From: Bradyrhizobium jicamae
Lineage (GTDB): Bacteria > Pseudomonadota > Alphaproteobacteria > Rhizobiales > Xanthobacteraceae
Assembly: GCF_018130215.1 (NCBI RefSeq)
Contig: NZ_JAFCKQ010000006.1
Coordinates: forward strand, 1-64,000
Direction of reading: 5' to 3'
Length of the DNA: 64,000 nt
In this document: in pieces, positions 34,985 through 42,844 of the stretch
How the letters are laid out: each line of letters starts with the position of its first letter
Numbering within the stretch: position 1 is the first letter of the stretch
Made by a program: the position numbers and the translations under genes
The notes under the pieces: generated by a model
Database searches by the model: none
What the model was told of the DNA's origin: nothing
Seen by the model: only the letters and a program-made list of their open reading frames with translations

Positions 34985-36792
34985 GTGAAAAGCTCTACCA
35001 GCGCGCCGGCCTGATTTTCCCGATTCTGGCAACGGGCGGAGCGCTTGCGGCGGCAAGCTTTATCGATCCCTATCTTGCATACGTCGCCACATCCTGGGTC
35101 ATCTTTGGATTGCTCGGGCTCAGCCTCGATCTCGTCTGGGGACGAGGCGGCCTGCTGTCCCTCGGACAAACGGCATTCTATGGCCTCGGCGGCTATTTCG
35201 GCAGCATCGTTGCCATCAACATGGCGCCACTGACGGGCAACACGCTGCTCTGGAGCCTTCCGGCTGGCGCGGCCTTCGGCGCTACCAGCGCGGCTGCACT
35301 CGGCGCGATCATCTTCCTTGCGCGGATGGGACCGTTACAAGCGACGATCCTTTCCTACACCTTTACGCTGCTGTTGTGGTCGCTGACGCAATCCTTCACG
35401 GCGACGGTCGGGCAGGCGGTGGTCGGCGGCGACAATGGCCTGTCGAACATCCCGGGTGTAGTCGTGGGATTCGGGCAAGGTGCGGAAGCACTCGGGCCGG
35501 TCGAAGTATTCGTCACGGTCGTCATCGTGTCGGCCGCCACTTATTTCCTGTGCTGGTGGTTGATGCGCGGCACGTTCGGTCGGGTGATCGACTGCATCCG
35601 CATTGACGCGCAGAAAGCGGAGCTTCTCGGCTACGATATCCGCAAATACCAGATCGCCAATTTTTCGCTCGCAGGAGCGATCGCCGGGCTTGCGGGTGCG
35701 ATGTTCGCGGGCTGGGCGAATTACCTCAACCCCTCGATTTTCTCGGTTCAGGAGGCGCTCCTTGTGCCGATCTACGTCCTGGTCGGCGGTCTTGGAACGC
35801 TGGCGGGTGCCTTTGTCGGTGCGTTCGCAATCGGCGGCCTGTCCTTCTACCTGGGTGGCGGCGCCGTCGGCGGCCAGACGACGCTGATCCTCGGTATTGT
35901 CCTGATCTTGCTTGTTCTCTTCCTGAAGAACGGTCTGGTAGGCGCAATGGGTGAGCTCTGGCGGAGGACGCTGCCGGATCCGAATGCAGCGGCACGCGAT
36001 GCCGGCGCCGTCTCGATCGATCCCGAGGTGCTGGAAGGTATTCTTGTTGAAGCTGCGCAGCAGGCGGGTCCGGCGAAGCGCCTTGCGACCGTCGATCTCT
36101 ACAAGCGCTTCGGTGGCGTCATCCCGGTCAACAAGATATCGCGCACCTTCGAACCCGGTCGGCCTTATTCGCTGATTGGGCCCAATGGAGCGGGAAAAAG
36201 CTCGTATCTGAAGGCCTGCGTCGGCATCTACATGCCCGAGGCGGGCTCCGTGACGGTCGGCCAGACCGATGCGACCAACGCGCCAATTTTCGAGCGCGTT
36301 CACCAGGGTGTCGGCGTGAAGAACCAGAAGCCGCAGATATTCGGCGAGCTGACAGTGGTCGAAAACCTATCGATCGCGGCCTACGCGCGCACCGGTGACA
36401 AGCCGGCAGCGGCCGGTATCAGCCGCCAGATCCTCGCCATGTTGGGTTTCGAGCGGCAGGCGAAGGTCCAGGCCTCGGCGCTCTCGCATGGGCAGCAGCA
36501 ATGGCTCGACATCGGCATGGTGCTGTGCCTCGCCCCCCGCGTCGTACTGCTGGACGAGCCGGCGGCGGGCATGACGAATGAGGAAACACGAGAGCTGTCG
36601 GCTCTCGTTCGTACCCTGGCGCGGCATACGACTGTGATCGTCGTGGAGCACGATATGGAGTTCGTCAGGACACTCGAAGGTCACGTGACAGTGCTTCACC
36701 AGGGCCAGGTCTTTGCCGAAGGCGACATTGCCGCACTGCGCGCAGACGATCGCGTCCTCGACATTTATCTCGGGAGGCGGGAGCATGTTTAG
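34975..36792 (+). CDS. Fused ABC permease (LivM/UrtC) and ATPase (LivG/UrtD)
   Basis: A 605-residue fusion from ATG 34975. Residues about 10-330 are a LivM-type permease (SWVIFGLLGLSLDLVWGRGGLLSLGQTAFYGLGGYFG, then DIRKYQIANFSLAGAIAGLAGAMFAG). After a linker, residues about 370-605 are a LivG/UrtD-type ATPase with Walker A GPNGAGKSS, signature LSHGQQQW and Walker B VVLLDEPAAGMTNEE, and VVEHDMEFV. Usually these are two genes; the fusion leaves one ATPase tethered and the other (next gene) free. An in-frame ATG at 34885 would add 30 residues and lies in a duplicated junction, so I prefer the second. Its stop overlaps the next gene by 8 nt. Confidence 0.9.
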   Translation: MNLSEKLYQRAGLIFPILATGGALAAASFIDPYLAYVATSWVIFGLLGLSLDLVWGRGGLLSLGQTAFYGLGGYFGSIVAINMAPLTGNTLLWSLPAGAAFGATSAAALGAIIFLARMGPLQATILSYTFTLLLWSLTQSFTATVGQAVVGGDNGLSNIPGVVVGFGQGAEALGPVEVFVTVVIVSAATYFLCWWLMRGTFGRVIDCIRIDAQKAELLGYDIRKYQIANFSLAGAIAGLAGAMFAGWANYLNPSIFSVQEALLVPIYVLVGGLGTLAGAFVGAFAIGGLSFYLGGGAVGGQTTLILGIVLILLVLFLKNGLVGAMGELWRRTLPDPNAAARDAGAVSIDPEVLEGILVEAAQQAGPAKRLATVDLYKRFGGVIPVNKISRTFEPGRPYSLIGPNGAGKSSYLKACVGIYMPEAGSVTVGQTDATNAPIFERVHQGVGVKNQKPQIFGELTVVENLSIAAYARTGDKPAAAGISRQILAMLGFERQAKVQASALSHGQQQWLDIGMVLCLAPRVVLLDEPAAGMTNEETRELSALVRTLARHTTVIVVEHDMEFVRTLEGHVTVLHQGQVFAEGDIAALRADDRVLDIYLGRREHV

Positions 36793-37483
36793 GATTGTCA
36801 ATGCGACCGGCGGATACGGGAAAACCGTCATCATCCGGGACGTGTCGATCGCGGTGGACAAGGCAGAGATCGTGGCGCTGCTGGGACGCAACGGCGTCGG
36901 GAAATCCACGCTGATGCGTTTCGCCATGGCCTTGATCCCGGCACTTTCCGGCCATGTCGAGATCGATGGCCGCAACGCACCCGAAGCGCCCGCCAAACGC
37001 GCGAAGGCGGGCGTCGGCTATGTGCCCCAGGGCCGGTATGTCTTTCCCCGGATGACGGTCACCGAGAATATCGGGGTCGCGGCCGAAACGAATGGCCACA
37101 GCGGTCGATTGGCGGTGGAAACTGCCCTGCGAGAGTTTCCCATGCTCCGCCCGAAGGCAGATGATCTCGCCGGTGGCCTGTCCGGCGGGCAGCAACAGGT
37201 GCTTGCTCTTGCCCGGGCCTTGGCGACAAAGCCTAAGATTCTGCTCCTCGATGAGCCAACCGAGGGGGTCCAGCCGTCCATCATAGACGAGATGGCCGGT
37301 ATCCTGAAGCGTATCAACCGCGAGCGCGGCGTCGCCATTCTGGTCGCAGAACAGGATCTCGATTTCTGCCTGTCGATCGCTACACGTGCCTACGTCATGG
37401 AGAAGGGCAGCGTGCAGCTCGAGACTGATCGCGAGAGTCTGCGGACCGATAAGAAATTGCAGCAGCAGTTGCTCGGAGTCTGA
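36785..37483 (+). CDS. ABC transporter ATPase, LivF/UrtE type
   Basis: A 232-residue ATPase with Walker A GRNGVGKST, signature LSGGQQQVLALARAL and Walker B ILLLDEPTEGVQPS, followed by AEQDLDFCLSIATRAYVMEKG; the EPTEGVQPSI phrase is characteristic of UrtE/LivF proteins. The start ATG 36785 overlaps the fusion gene stop, with GGGAGGCGGGAG upstream. It completes the importer: one binding protein, two permease domains and two ATPases. Confidence 0.93.
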   Translation: MFRIVNATGGYGKTVIIRDVSIAVDKAEIVALLGRNGVGKSTLMRFAMALIPALSGHVEIDGRNAPEAPAKRAKAGVGYVPQGRYVFPRMTVTENIGVAAETNGHSGRLAVETALREFPMLRPKADDLAGGLSGGQQQVLALARALATKPKILLLDEPTEGVQPSIIDEMAGILKRINRERGVAILVAEQDLDFCLSIATRAYVMEKGSVQLETDRESLRTDKKLQQQLLGV

Positions 37484-37485
37484 TC

Positions 37486-37644
37486 ATGCACAAAATGCCT
37501 GACCCTTCTGGATTGAGCGAGGAACAGCTGAAGGAAATCGCTGCGACCCTGAAGCGCATCCGCGAAGGTCTTGAATGCGCGGATCGCCTGGTCGCGTCCG
37601 AACCGTCCCATGTCTTCGCTCCCAAGATCCAGGATGCGATCTAG
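37486..37644 (+). CDS. 52-aa protein between importer and amidase genes
   Basis: A short gene starting 2 nt after the ATPase stop and ending 2 nt before the amidase start, so translation is continuous across the three. The product (MHKMPDPSGLSEEQLKEIAA, then a basic-acidic helix TLKRIREGLECADRLVASE and HVFAPKIQDAI) looks soluble and helical. I do not know its family. Tight packing and normal composition argue it is real. It could be a small partner of the amidase or the transporter. Confidence 0.65.
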   Translation: MHKMPDPSGLSEEQLKEIAATLKRIREGLECADRLVASEPSHVFAPKIQDAI

Positions 37645-37646
37645 TC

Positions 37647-38996
37647 GTGACGCAGACCCTTACCCAGCAGATCGATGCACTTGCGTCTGGCGTCAATTCG
37701 TCATCGGAACTCGCCGCCCGTGCCCTCGAGCTGGCTGCACGCCACGCCGATATCAACGCTTTCGTGGCTTTGGATCCTGACCATGTGATGCGGCAAGCAG
37801 CAGCGGCAGACGAGCGGCGGCGACGAGGCAGGGTCATGAGCCCGATCGATGGAGTGCCGATCGCTATAAAGGATAACTACTTGACGGAAGACTACCCGAC
37901 GACAGCATGCTCCGGTGCATTGCCGCTCGAGCGACAGGGGCAGGACGCCACGATCGTTGCAAATCTTCGCAAGGCGGGGGCGGTTATCTTCGCGAAGACC
38001 AACATGCATGAATGGGCATATGGCGCGACAAACTCGACCTCCAGTTTTGGTGCGACCCGGAATCCTTGCAACCCCGGTCGCATTACCGGTGGTAGTAGCG
38101 GCGGTTCCGGTGCCGCAGTCGCGGCCGGCATCGTTGCAGCCGCGCTCGGAAGCGATACCGGCGGTTCGATTCGAATCCCGTCCAGTGCCTGTGGCGTCTA
38201 CGGCTTCAAGCCGAGCTACGGTCGTGCCTCACGCCATGGCGTCCTTCCGCTCAGTTGGTCGCTCGACGCCCCTGGGCCGATTACTGCAGCGCTCGACGAC
38301 ATCATTCACCTGATGCCGTTCATCTGCGGAGACGATCGGAACGATCCTGCTACTTTTCACTCTCCGGCTTTCGGACAGATCGGGCTCGTCGACAGACCAC
38401 GGTTGATCAATCTGGTTGGTGAAGGTCTGGAGCGCTCGGATGACGTCGATGCAGGGGTCTTGTCGGCGCTTCGACGCTCGGGCGCGGACGTTGCGCATCG
38501 CGGTTTGGACGGAATGTCGGCCTATTTCGCGGCATGGGAAGCGATTTTGCATTGCGAAGCCTCGTCATACCACGCTGAACTGCTCGCCCGGAATCCATCA
38601 GGGTTCACGGCCCTCACTCGCGCGCATCTCGAGGCCGGAACCCGGATATCGGGCGTCGAACTGTTGAAAGCACAACGAATTCGTGGCCAACTGACCCGGC
38701 AACTGAACGGACTCGGTGACCGGGATGCGCTCGTACTTCCGACTTTGCCGGTCGTCGCTCCGCGGATCGGAGATGACTGGCAAAGCTTTGGCGGCCGGCA
38801 AGTTACGACACAGGACAGCATGACCTGGTTCTGCTGGCTGGGAAACCTGGCTGGGCTTCCATGCATTTCCATCCCGTGTGGAAGATCGCCTGAAGGCCTT
38901 CCCATCGGCATGATGCTGATGGGTCGGCATGGTCAGGACGAACATCTTCTGGCCGTTGCACGCTGGATGGATCGACGGATCAACGCGGATGCATGA
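37647..38996 (+). CDS. Amidase-signature family amidase
   Basis: A 449-residue hydrolase of the amidase signature family, converting amides to acids and ammonia. The Ser-cisSer-Lys triad is visible: Lys75 in PIAIKDNY, the cis-serine near 150 in ITGGSSGGSGAAVA, and nucleophile Ser174 in GSDTGGSIRIP. The start is GTG 37647, 2 nt after the small gene. It overlaps the AmiC start (ATGA). Cytoplasmic; acts on what the importer brings in. It resembles AtzF/indoleacetamide-type members in length, but the exact substrate is unclear. Confidence 0.92.
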   Translation: MTQTLTQQIDALASGVNSSSELAARALELAARHADINAFVALDPDHVMRQAAAADERRRRGRVMSPIDGVPIAIKDNYLTEDYPTTACSGALPLERQGQDATIVANLRKAGAVIFAKTNMHEWAYGATNSTSSFGATRNPCNPGRITGGSSGGSGAAVAAGIVAAALGSDTGGSIRIPSSACGVYGFKPSYGRASRHGVLPLSWSLDAPGPITAALDDIIHLMPFICGDDRNDPATFHSPAFGQIGLVDRPRLINLVGEGLERSDDVDAGVLSALRRSGADVAHRGLDGMSAYFAAWEAILHCEASSYHAELLARNPSGFTALTRAHLEAGTRISGVELLKAQRIRGQLTRQLNGLGDRDALVLPTLPVVAPRIGDDWQSFGGRQVTTQDSMTWFCWLGNLAGLPCISIPCGRSPEGLPIGMMLMGRHGQDEHLLAVARWMDRRINADA

Positions 38997-40120
38997 CGAT
39001 GGATAGAGGGACAGTCAAACTCGGCGTTCTGTTCTCGCAAACCGGGCCGATGGCTGTGACGGAGAAGGCGCATATCGAAGGCGTTCTCATCGCCTGCGAC
39101 GAGATCAACAGAAAGGGTGGAATCGACGGACGGCCTCTCGAGCCGGTGATTGCCGATCCCGCGGGCGAAGACCGACGATACGAGGAACTGGCAACTGATC
39201 TCCTGCTTCGTCAGCGCGTCAGTGCGATCGTCGGATGCTGCCTGTCGACCAGCCGAAAGAGGGTCGTGCCCGTGGTCGAGCGCTACAATGGCGTTCTGCT
39301 CTATCCATCCGTCTACGAGGGCTTCGAATATTCCCCGAATGTGCTTTATGGAGGGGCCGTTCCGAACCAGGTGATTGTCCCGCTACTCGAGTATCTGTTC
39401 ACCCATCGCGGGAAGGACATCGGACTTATCGGATCCGACACGCTGTATGCGCGCGAGATCAACCGTCTGGTCAAGGAGTTTCTCGCCGAGAGCGGCGGCA
39501 AGATCGTCGGTGAGATTTACCTTCCCTTTGCGACCACGCGCGATCGTTTCAGGCCATCCCTCGAGCACCTCGTCGCAAGGCAGCCGCACGCGATCATTTC
39601 GACGGTCGTCGGCGAGGACACGGTGTCCCTCTACGAGGCTTTCAGCATGGTTCAAAAAGGAGGCGGCGTTCCGATCGCGTCGCTGACCACAACGGAATCG
39701 GAACTGAGCCGCATGTCGCCCGGGGCCCGTGCGGGGCATCTTTCAGCCTTGACCTATTTCGGCTCGCTTGACGCTCCGCAGAACCCGGAATTCGTCGCCG
39801 CCTATCAAAAGCGATATGGCCAGGACAAAATGCCCGGAGTCTACACCGAGGTCTGCTATGTGCTCGTCCACATGTTTGCTGATGCGGTGCGGCAGGCCGG
39901 AGATTCCGACAGCGATTGTATCCTGCCGATCCTCTCGGGCACGGTGTTCAAGGGCCCTTCGGGAGACAAGGCGATCGACCTCGACAATAACCACTTCCTG
40001 CTGCGGCCGATGATCGGCCAGGCCTCCGAGAGGGGTGACTTCGAGATTGTGTGGAAGAGCCCGGGGGTCGTTCGACCGGATCCTTATCTGGTTTCGTACG
40101 ACCGTTCCCTGGTCGCGTGA
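38993..40120 (+). CDS. amiC: AmiC-like cytoplasmic amide sensor / negative regulator
   Basis: A 375-residue Liv-fold protein without any signal peptide: it begins MTMDRGTVKLGVLFSQTGPMAVTEKAHIEGVLIACDEINRKGG. The central VLYPSVYEGFEYSPNVLYGGAVPNQ is the amide-binding region of AmiC and UrtA relatives. In Pseudomonas AmiC holds the antiterminator AmiR inactive until an amide binds. Here amiC directly precedes an AmiR-type gene by 8 nt. The start overlaps the amidase stop. It should sense the imported amide and release AmiR. Confidence 0.9.
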   Translation: MTMDRGTVKLGVLFSQTGPMAVTEKAHIEGVLIACDEINRKGGIDGRPLEPVIADPAGEDRRYEELATDLLLRQRVSAIVGCCLSTSRKRVVPVVERYNGVLLYPSVYEGFEYSPNVLYGGAVPNQVIVPLLEYLFTHRGKDIGLIGSDTLYAREINRLVKEFLAESGGKIVGEIYLPFATTRDRFRPSLEHLVARQPHAIISTVVGEDTVSLYEAFSMVQKGGGVPIASLTTTESELSRMSPGARAGHLSALTYFGSLDAPQNPEFVAAYQKRYGQDKMPGVYTEVCYVLVHMFADAVRQAGDSDSDCILPILSGTVFKGPSGDKAIDLDNNHFLLRPMIGQASERGDFEIVWKSPGVVRPDPYLVSYDRSLVA

Positions 40121-40128
40121 GGCCCAGG

Positions 40129-40728
40129 ATGAGCGAGCGCATTTCGGTGAAGGACGAAGATCTGCTTCGGCGCCTGCGTCGGATGCGGGTTCTCGTCATC
40201 CATCCGGACGACGAGGAGCGCACATTGTTTCTCGCGCATGTCAAACGGATCGGTTGCCAGGTCGAGGGCGCCTGGCCTGCGCCCGAGACATTGCCCTCTT
40301 ATGTGGACGTCGTCCTGTTCCTGGTGAACCCGAGCCGCGACAACAAGACCCCGGGCTGGATGACGACTTGCGATGCCGTCGCCCGGATCGGCATCATCGC
40401 ATTCGAGACACCGGAGATCCTCAGCGAACTTCATAGCCTGAACGTTCACGGCGTAATCTCCAAGCCGATCCGCATCTTCGGCATCCTGGCGGCGCTCACC
40501 ACGGCGGTCAGCCTCGCCAGCCATGAGGCACGCCTGAAACAACGGATCAAGTCGCTGGATGAGACTCTGAAATCGCGGCGAAAGATCGAGCGGGCCGTCG
40601 AGATCCTCGCCGCCACACGCAATATCTCGGAAGAAGAGGCCTATCGTCGACTGCGGGAGAAGGCGATGAACTCGAACACGACGATCGGGTCCGTGGCAGA
40701 GGCGATCATCGCGTCGAGCGATATCTAG
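40129..40728 (+). CDS. amiR: AmiR-like ANTAR antiterminator
   Basis: A 199-residue protein: a degenerate receiver-like domain (RVLVIHPDDEERTLFLAHVKRIGC..., without the phosphoacceptor acidic pattern of true receivers), a coiled coil (ASHEARLKQRIKSLDETLKSRRKIERAV) and a C-terminal ANTAR three-helix domain (AVEILAATRNISEEEAYRRLREKAMNSNTTIGSVAEAIIAS). ANTAR proteins bind paired hairpins in nascent mRNA and prevent termination. Its partner sensor AmiC is encoded just upstream. No terminator with a preceding twin hexaloop hairpin is obvious in the two short amide-gene leaders, so its RNA target is not located. Confidence 0.9.
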   Translation: MSERISVKDEDLLRRLRRMRVLVIHPDDEERTLFLAHVKRIGCQVEGAWPAPETLPSYVDVVLFLVNPSRDNKTPGWMTTCDAVARIGIIAFETPEILSELHSLNVHGVISKPIRIFGILAALTTAVSLASHEARLKQRIKSLDETLKSRRKIERAVEILAATRNISEEEAYRRLREKAMNSNTTIGSVAEAIIASSDI

Positions 40729-40827
40729 GAGTTTGTCGATTACGCGCCAGCGCCCCGGTGGTTGCGCGCACCATCGTCCCTGAGCGTTCGCGCGCCGCCC
40801 CGCCCCCGGGACATGCTTTCGGTCTGA

Positions 40828-41328
40828 TCAGCGCTGTGCAGCCCGGCGCACTCTGGACGTCCGTGGTGCGCGGGAGTCGTCGAGGTCAACCGCCTTGCGG
40901 ACGAAAGTCATGGACGAGTCGAGCTCCTTGCCGTCGCGTCCTTGCAGCGCAAGCCTCGGGACACGCTTCCCGCTCGCCTTCTCCGTCAGGATCGAATGAC
41001 GTTCGGTCTTGCCGAAGCAGTGGCTCTCGGCCCACTGCCGCAAGCTCACGGTGACCAGAAAGAGGTCGCGCCCTTTTTCCGTCAGCACATACTCCTGATA
41101 GCCGCCTTCCTCGGAGACGGGAGCCGTCTCCAGAACGTCGATCGCGACCAGATGTTTGAGGCGCGCGGTCAGAATCCCTTTCGAGATGCCAAGGCTCTTC
41201 TGGAATTCGCTGAACCTCCGGATCCCATCGAAAGCGTCCCGGATGATCAGCAGGGACCACCAGTCGCCGATTTCATCCAAAGCCCTCGCCACTGGACACT
41301 CCACGCGCCCCAGACTCGTTCTCTTCAT
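40828..41328 (-). CDS. HxlR-family transcriptional regulator
   Basis: A 166-residue winged-helix regulator with the family hallmark VECPVARALDEIGDWWSLLIIRDAFDGIRRFSEFQ and the recognition helix region GISKGILTARLKHLVAIDVLE. It has an unusually long C-terminal tail (about 60 residues) after the wing. HxlR proteins are usually redox- or small-molecule-sensing repressors or activators; the Cys in VECP is kept. It is divergent from the nitrilase-family gene, with 111 bp between, containing the motif shared with the importer promoter. It likely controls both amide operons. Confidence 0.88.
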   Translation of the reverse strand: MKRTSLGRVECPVARALDEIGDWWSLLIIRDAFDGIRRFSEFQKSLGISKGILTARLKHLVAIDVLETAPVSEEGGYQEYVLTEKGRDLFLVTVSLRQWAESHCFGKTERHSILTEKASGKRVPRLALQGRDGKELDSSMTFVRKAVDLDDSRAPRTSRVRRAAQR

Positions 41329-41362
41329 GCTCGCTCCCGCTGCAAAGCCAAACTGGTACTAA

Positions 41363-41409
41363 AATAAGACTAGACAAGCGCTCGCGCAAGTAGTTCGATA
41401 ATAGAACCA
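41363..41409 (+). promoter_or_regulatory. Promoter/operator of the nitrilase operon, shared with the importer
   Basis: AATAAGACTAGACA at 41363-41376 is identical to 32595-32608. It is followed 16 bp later by GTTCGATAATAGAACCA (41393-41409), which differs from the importer element (GTTCTATGATAGAACCA) at two positions. TAGACA/GATAAT could serve as -35/-10 with a long 20-bp spacer, which suggests activator dependence. The palindrome is imperfect in this copy. Confidence 0.7.
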
Positions 41410-41439
41410 AATAAGCCAAATGCACCGGAGTAACGACAT

Positions 41440-42363
41440 ATGACGACTGCAACTGCCAGGGCTGCCGAACCGGGGGCCAAAAAGCGCAAGAGTGCCGCAC
41501 GTGTAGCGGTGGTCCAGTTCAACCCACAGGTCGGCCTGGAAAATCTGGAGGCGAACGAGGCTGCCGTTCGCAAGCGCCTGCAGCAGGCAGTCTCGGATGG
41601 CGCAAACCTGATCGTGCTGCCGGAATTGGCGACGACAGGCTACTGCTTTGATTCGCGCGCGGAGGCCTTTGCTCATGCGGAGCCGGTGCCAGAGGGGCGG
41701 ACAATTCGCGGCTGGGAGGCTTTCGCCAAACAGCATCAGGTCTACGTCGTCGGCTGCCTGCCGGAACTGGAGGGCAATCAACTGTTCGATACGTCGGTGC
41801 TGGTGGGACCCGAGGGGTACATCGGCAAGTACCGCAAGACCCATCTCTGGAACGAGGAAAAGCTGTTCTTCACGCCAGGCAATCTGGGTTTTCCGGTCTT
41901 CGAGACGCGGATCGGCCGGATTGGGCTCCTGATATGCTGGGATATCTGGTTTCCGGAAACTGCGCGCATCGTCAGCCAGCTTGGCGCTGATATTATTTGC
42001 ATTCCTACCGGCTGGGTGTGGACGCCGCCGCCGCTCTACGATGCGAGCGGTACCTGCATGGCGGCGTATCTCACCATGACCGCAGCACATGCAAACAACG
42101 TCTTCATCGCTACCGCGGACCGGATCGGTGTCGAACGCGGTGCGGGGTTTATGGGAAACTCTCTCATTGCAGGCACCAATGGCTGGCCAATTGGCCGGAT
42201 CGCAGGGCCTGACGAGGATACGATTTTGTACGCTGATATCGATGTCGTCGAGGCGAGGACGGCGCCGGTATGGAACAAGCTCAACGACTTGATGCGGGAC
42301 CGCCGTACCGATCTCTACGATCAATTGCTCGGCTTCCGCGGAGCCCCGGCGCTACCTCGATAG
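41440..42363 (+). CDS. Nitrilase-superfamily amidohydrolase
   Basis: A 307-residue enzyme of the nitrilase/carbamoylase fold with a complete Glu62-Lys133-Cys166 triad (VLPELATTGY, YRKTHLWNEEK, LLICWDIWFPE). The N-terminal 20 residues are a basic extension. Members hydrolyse nitriles, aliphatic amides, ureido acids or formamide. The CWDIWFPE phrase and KTHLWNEEKLFF are typical of N-carbamoyl or aliphatic amide hydrolases rather than true nitrilases. It heads a short operon with a tautomerase and an amidase and is probably co-induced with the amide importer. Confidence 0.9.
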   Translation: MTTATARAAEPGAKKRKSAARVAVVQFNPQVGLENLEANEAAVRKRLQQAVSDGANLIVLPELATTGYCFDSRAEAFAHAEPVPEGRTIRGWEAFAKQHQVYVVGCLPELEGNQLFDTSVLVGPEGYIGKYRKTHLWNEEKLFFTPGNLGFPVFETRIGRIGLLICWDIWFPETARIVSQLGADIICIPTGWVWTPPPLYDASGTCMAAYLTMTAAHANNVFIATADRIGVERGAGFMGNSLIAGTNGWPIGRIAGPDEDTILYADIDVVEARTAPVWNKLNDLMRDRRTDLYDQLLGFRGAPALPR

Positions 42364-42451
42364 CGGAGGATGCGAGCGGGGCGCGCGAACAACGCATGCG
42401 TGCCCCGGTTCTCGACTCCTTGCGTCTCGCCAGAACCCGATGAGGTGAACG

Positions 42452-42844
42452 ATGCCCTACCTGCAAATCGACGTGCCGATCCGTTACCCGGCGGAGCAGA
42501 AACAGCGCCTGGCCAGGCGCTTTGGCGAAATCTATGCCGATATCATGCACGCCAACATCCGGCGGATCTCCGTGGCTGTTCGCGAACTCCACGATGGCGG
42601 AATTTGGCGATGCACGGAAGGAGAACCCTACGAGGCAGCCCTTCTGATGTGTGACATTCGGAAAGGGCGTCCGCCTGAACAACGGGAGCGGCTCGCACGC
42701 GCGCTTGTCCATGCGTGTGTGGAAATACTGCAGCTGCGGATCGATCAGGTGAACGTCGAGTTCACACAGCATTCCGGCGATGAAATGTTCCACCCGCTGC
42801 TTGGCGGCCTCAGCGAGGATTGGTCGGCCAATGAAGCGCGCTGA
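42452..42844 (+). CDS. Tautomerase-superfamily protein (two beta-alpha-beta units)
   Basis: A 130-residue protein starting MPYLQIDVPIRYPAEQKQRLARRFGEIYADIM. Pro2 becomes the N-terminal catalytic proline after Met removal, as in 4-oxalocrotonate tautomerase. The length is that of double-unit members such as malonate semialdehyde decarboxylase and cis-CaaD (about 130 aa). The second half (YEAALLMCDIRKGRPPEQRERLARALVHACVEIL) is a second beta-alpha-beta repeat. It sits between two amide hydrolase genes and overlaps the next by 14 nt. It may act on an enol or unsaturated acid released by amide hydrolysis. Confidence 0.82.
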   Translation: MPYLQIDVPIRYPAEQKQRLARRFGEIYADIMHANIRRISVAVRELHDGGIWRCTEGEPYEAALLMCDIRKGRPPEQRERLARALVHACVEILQLRIDQVNVEFTQHSGDEMFHPLLGGLSEDWSANEAR

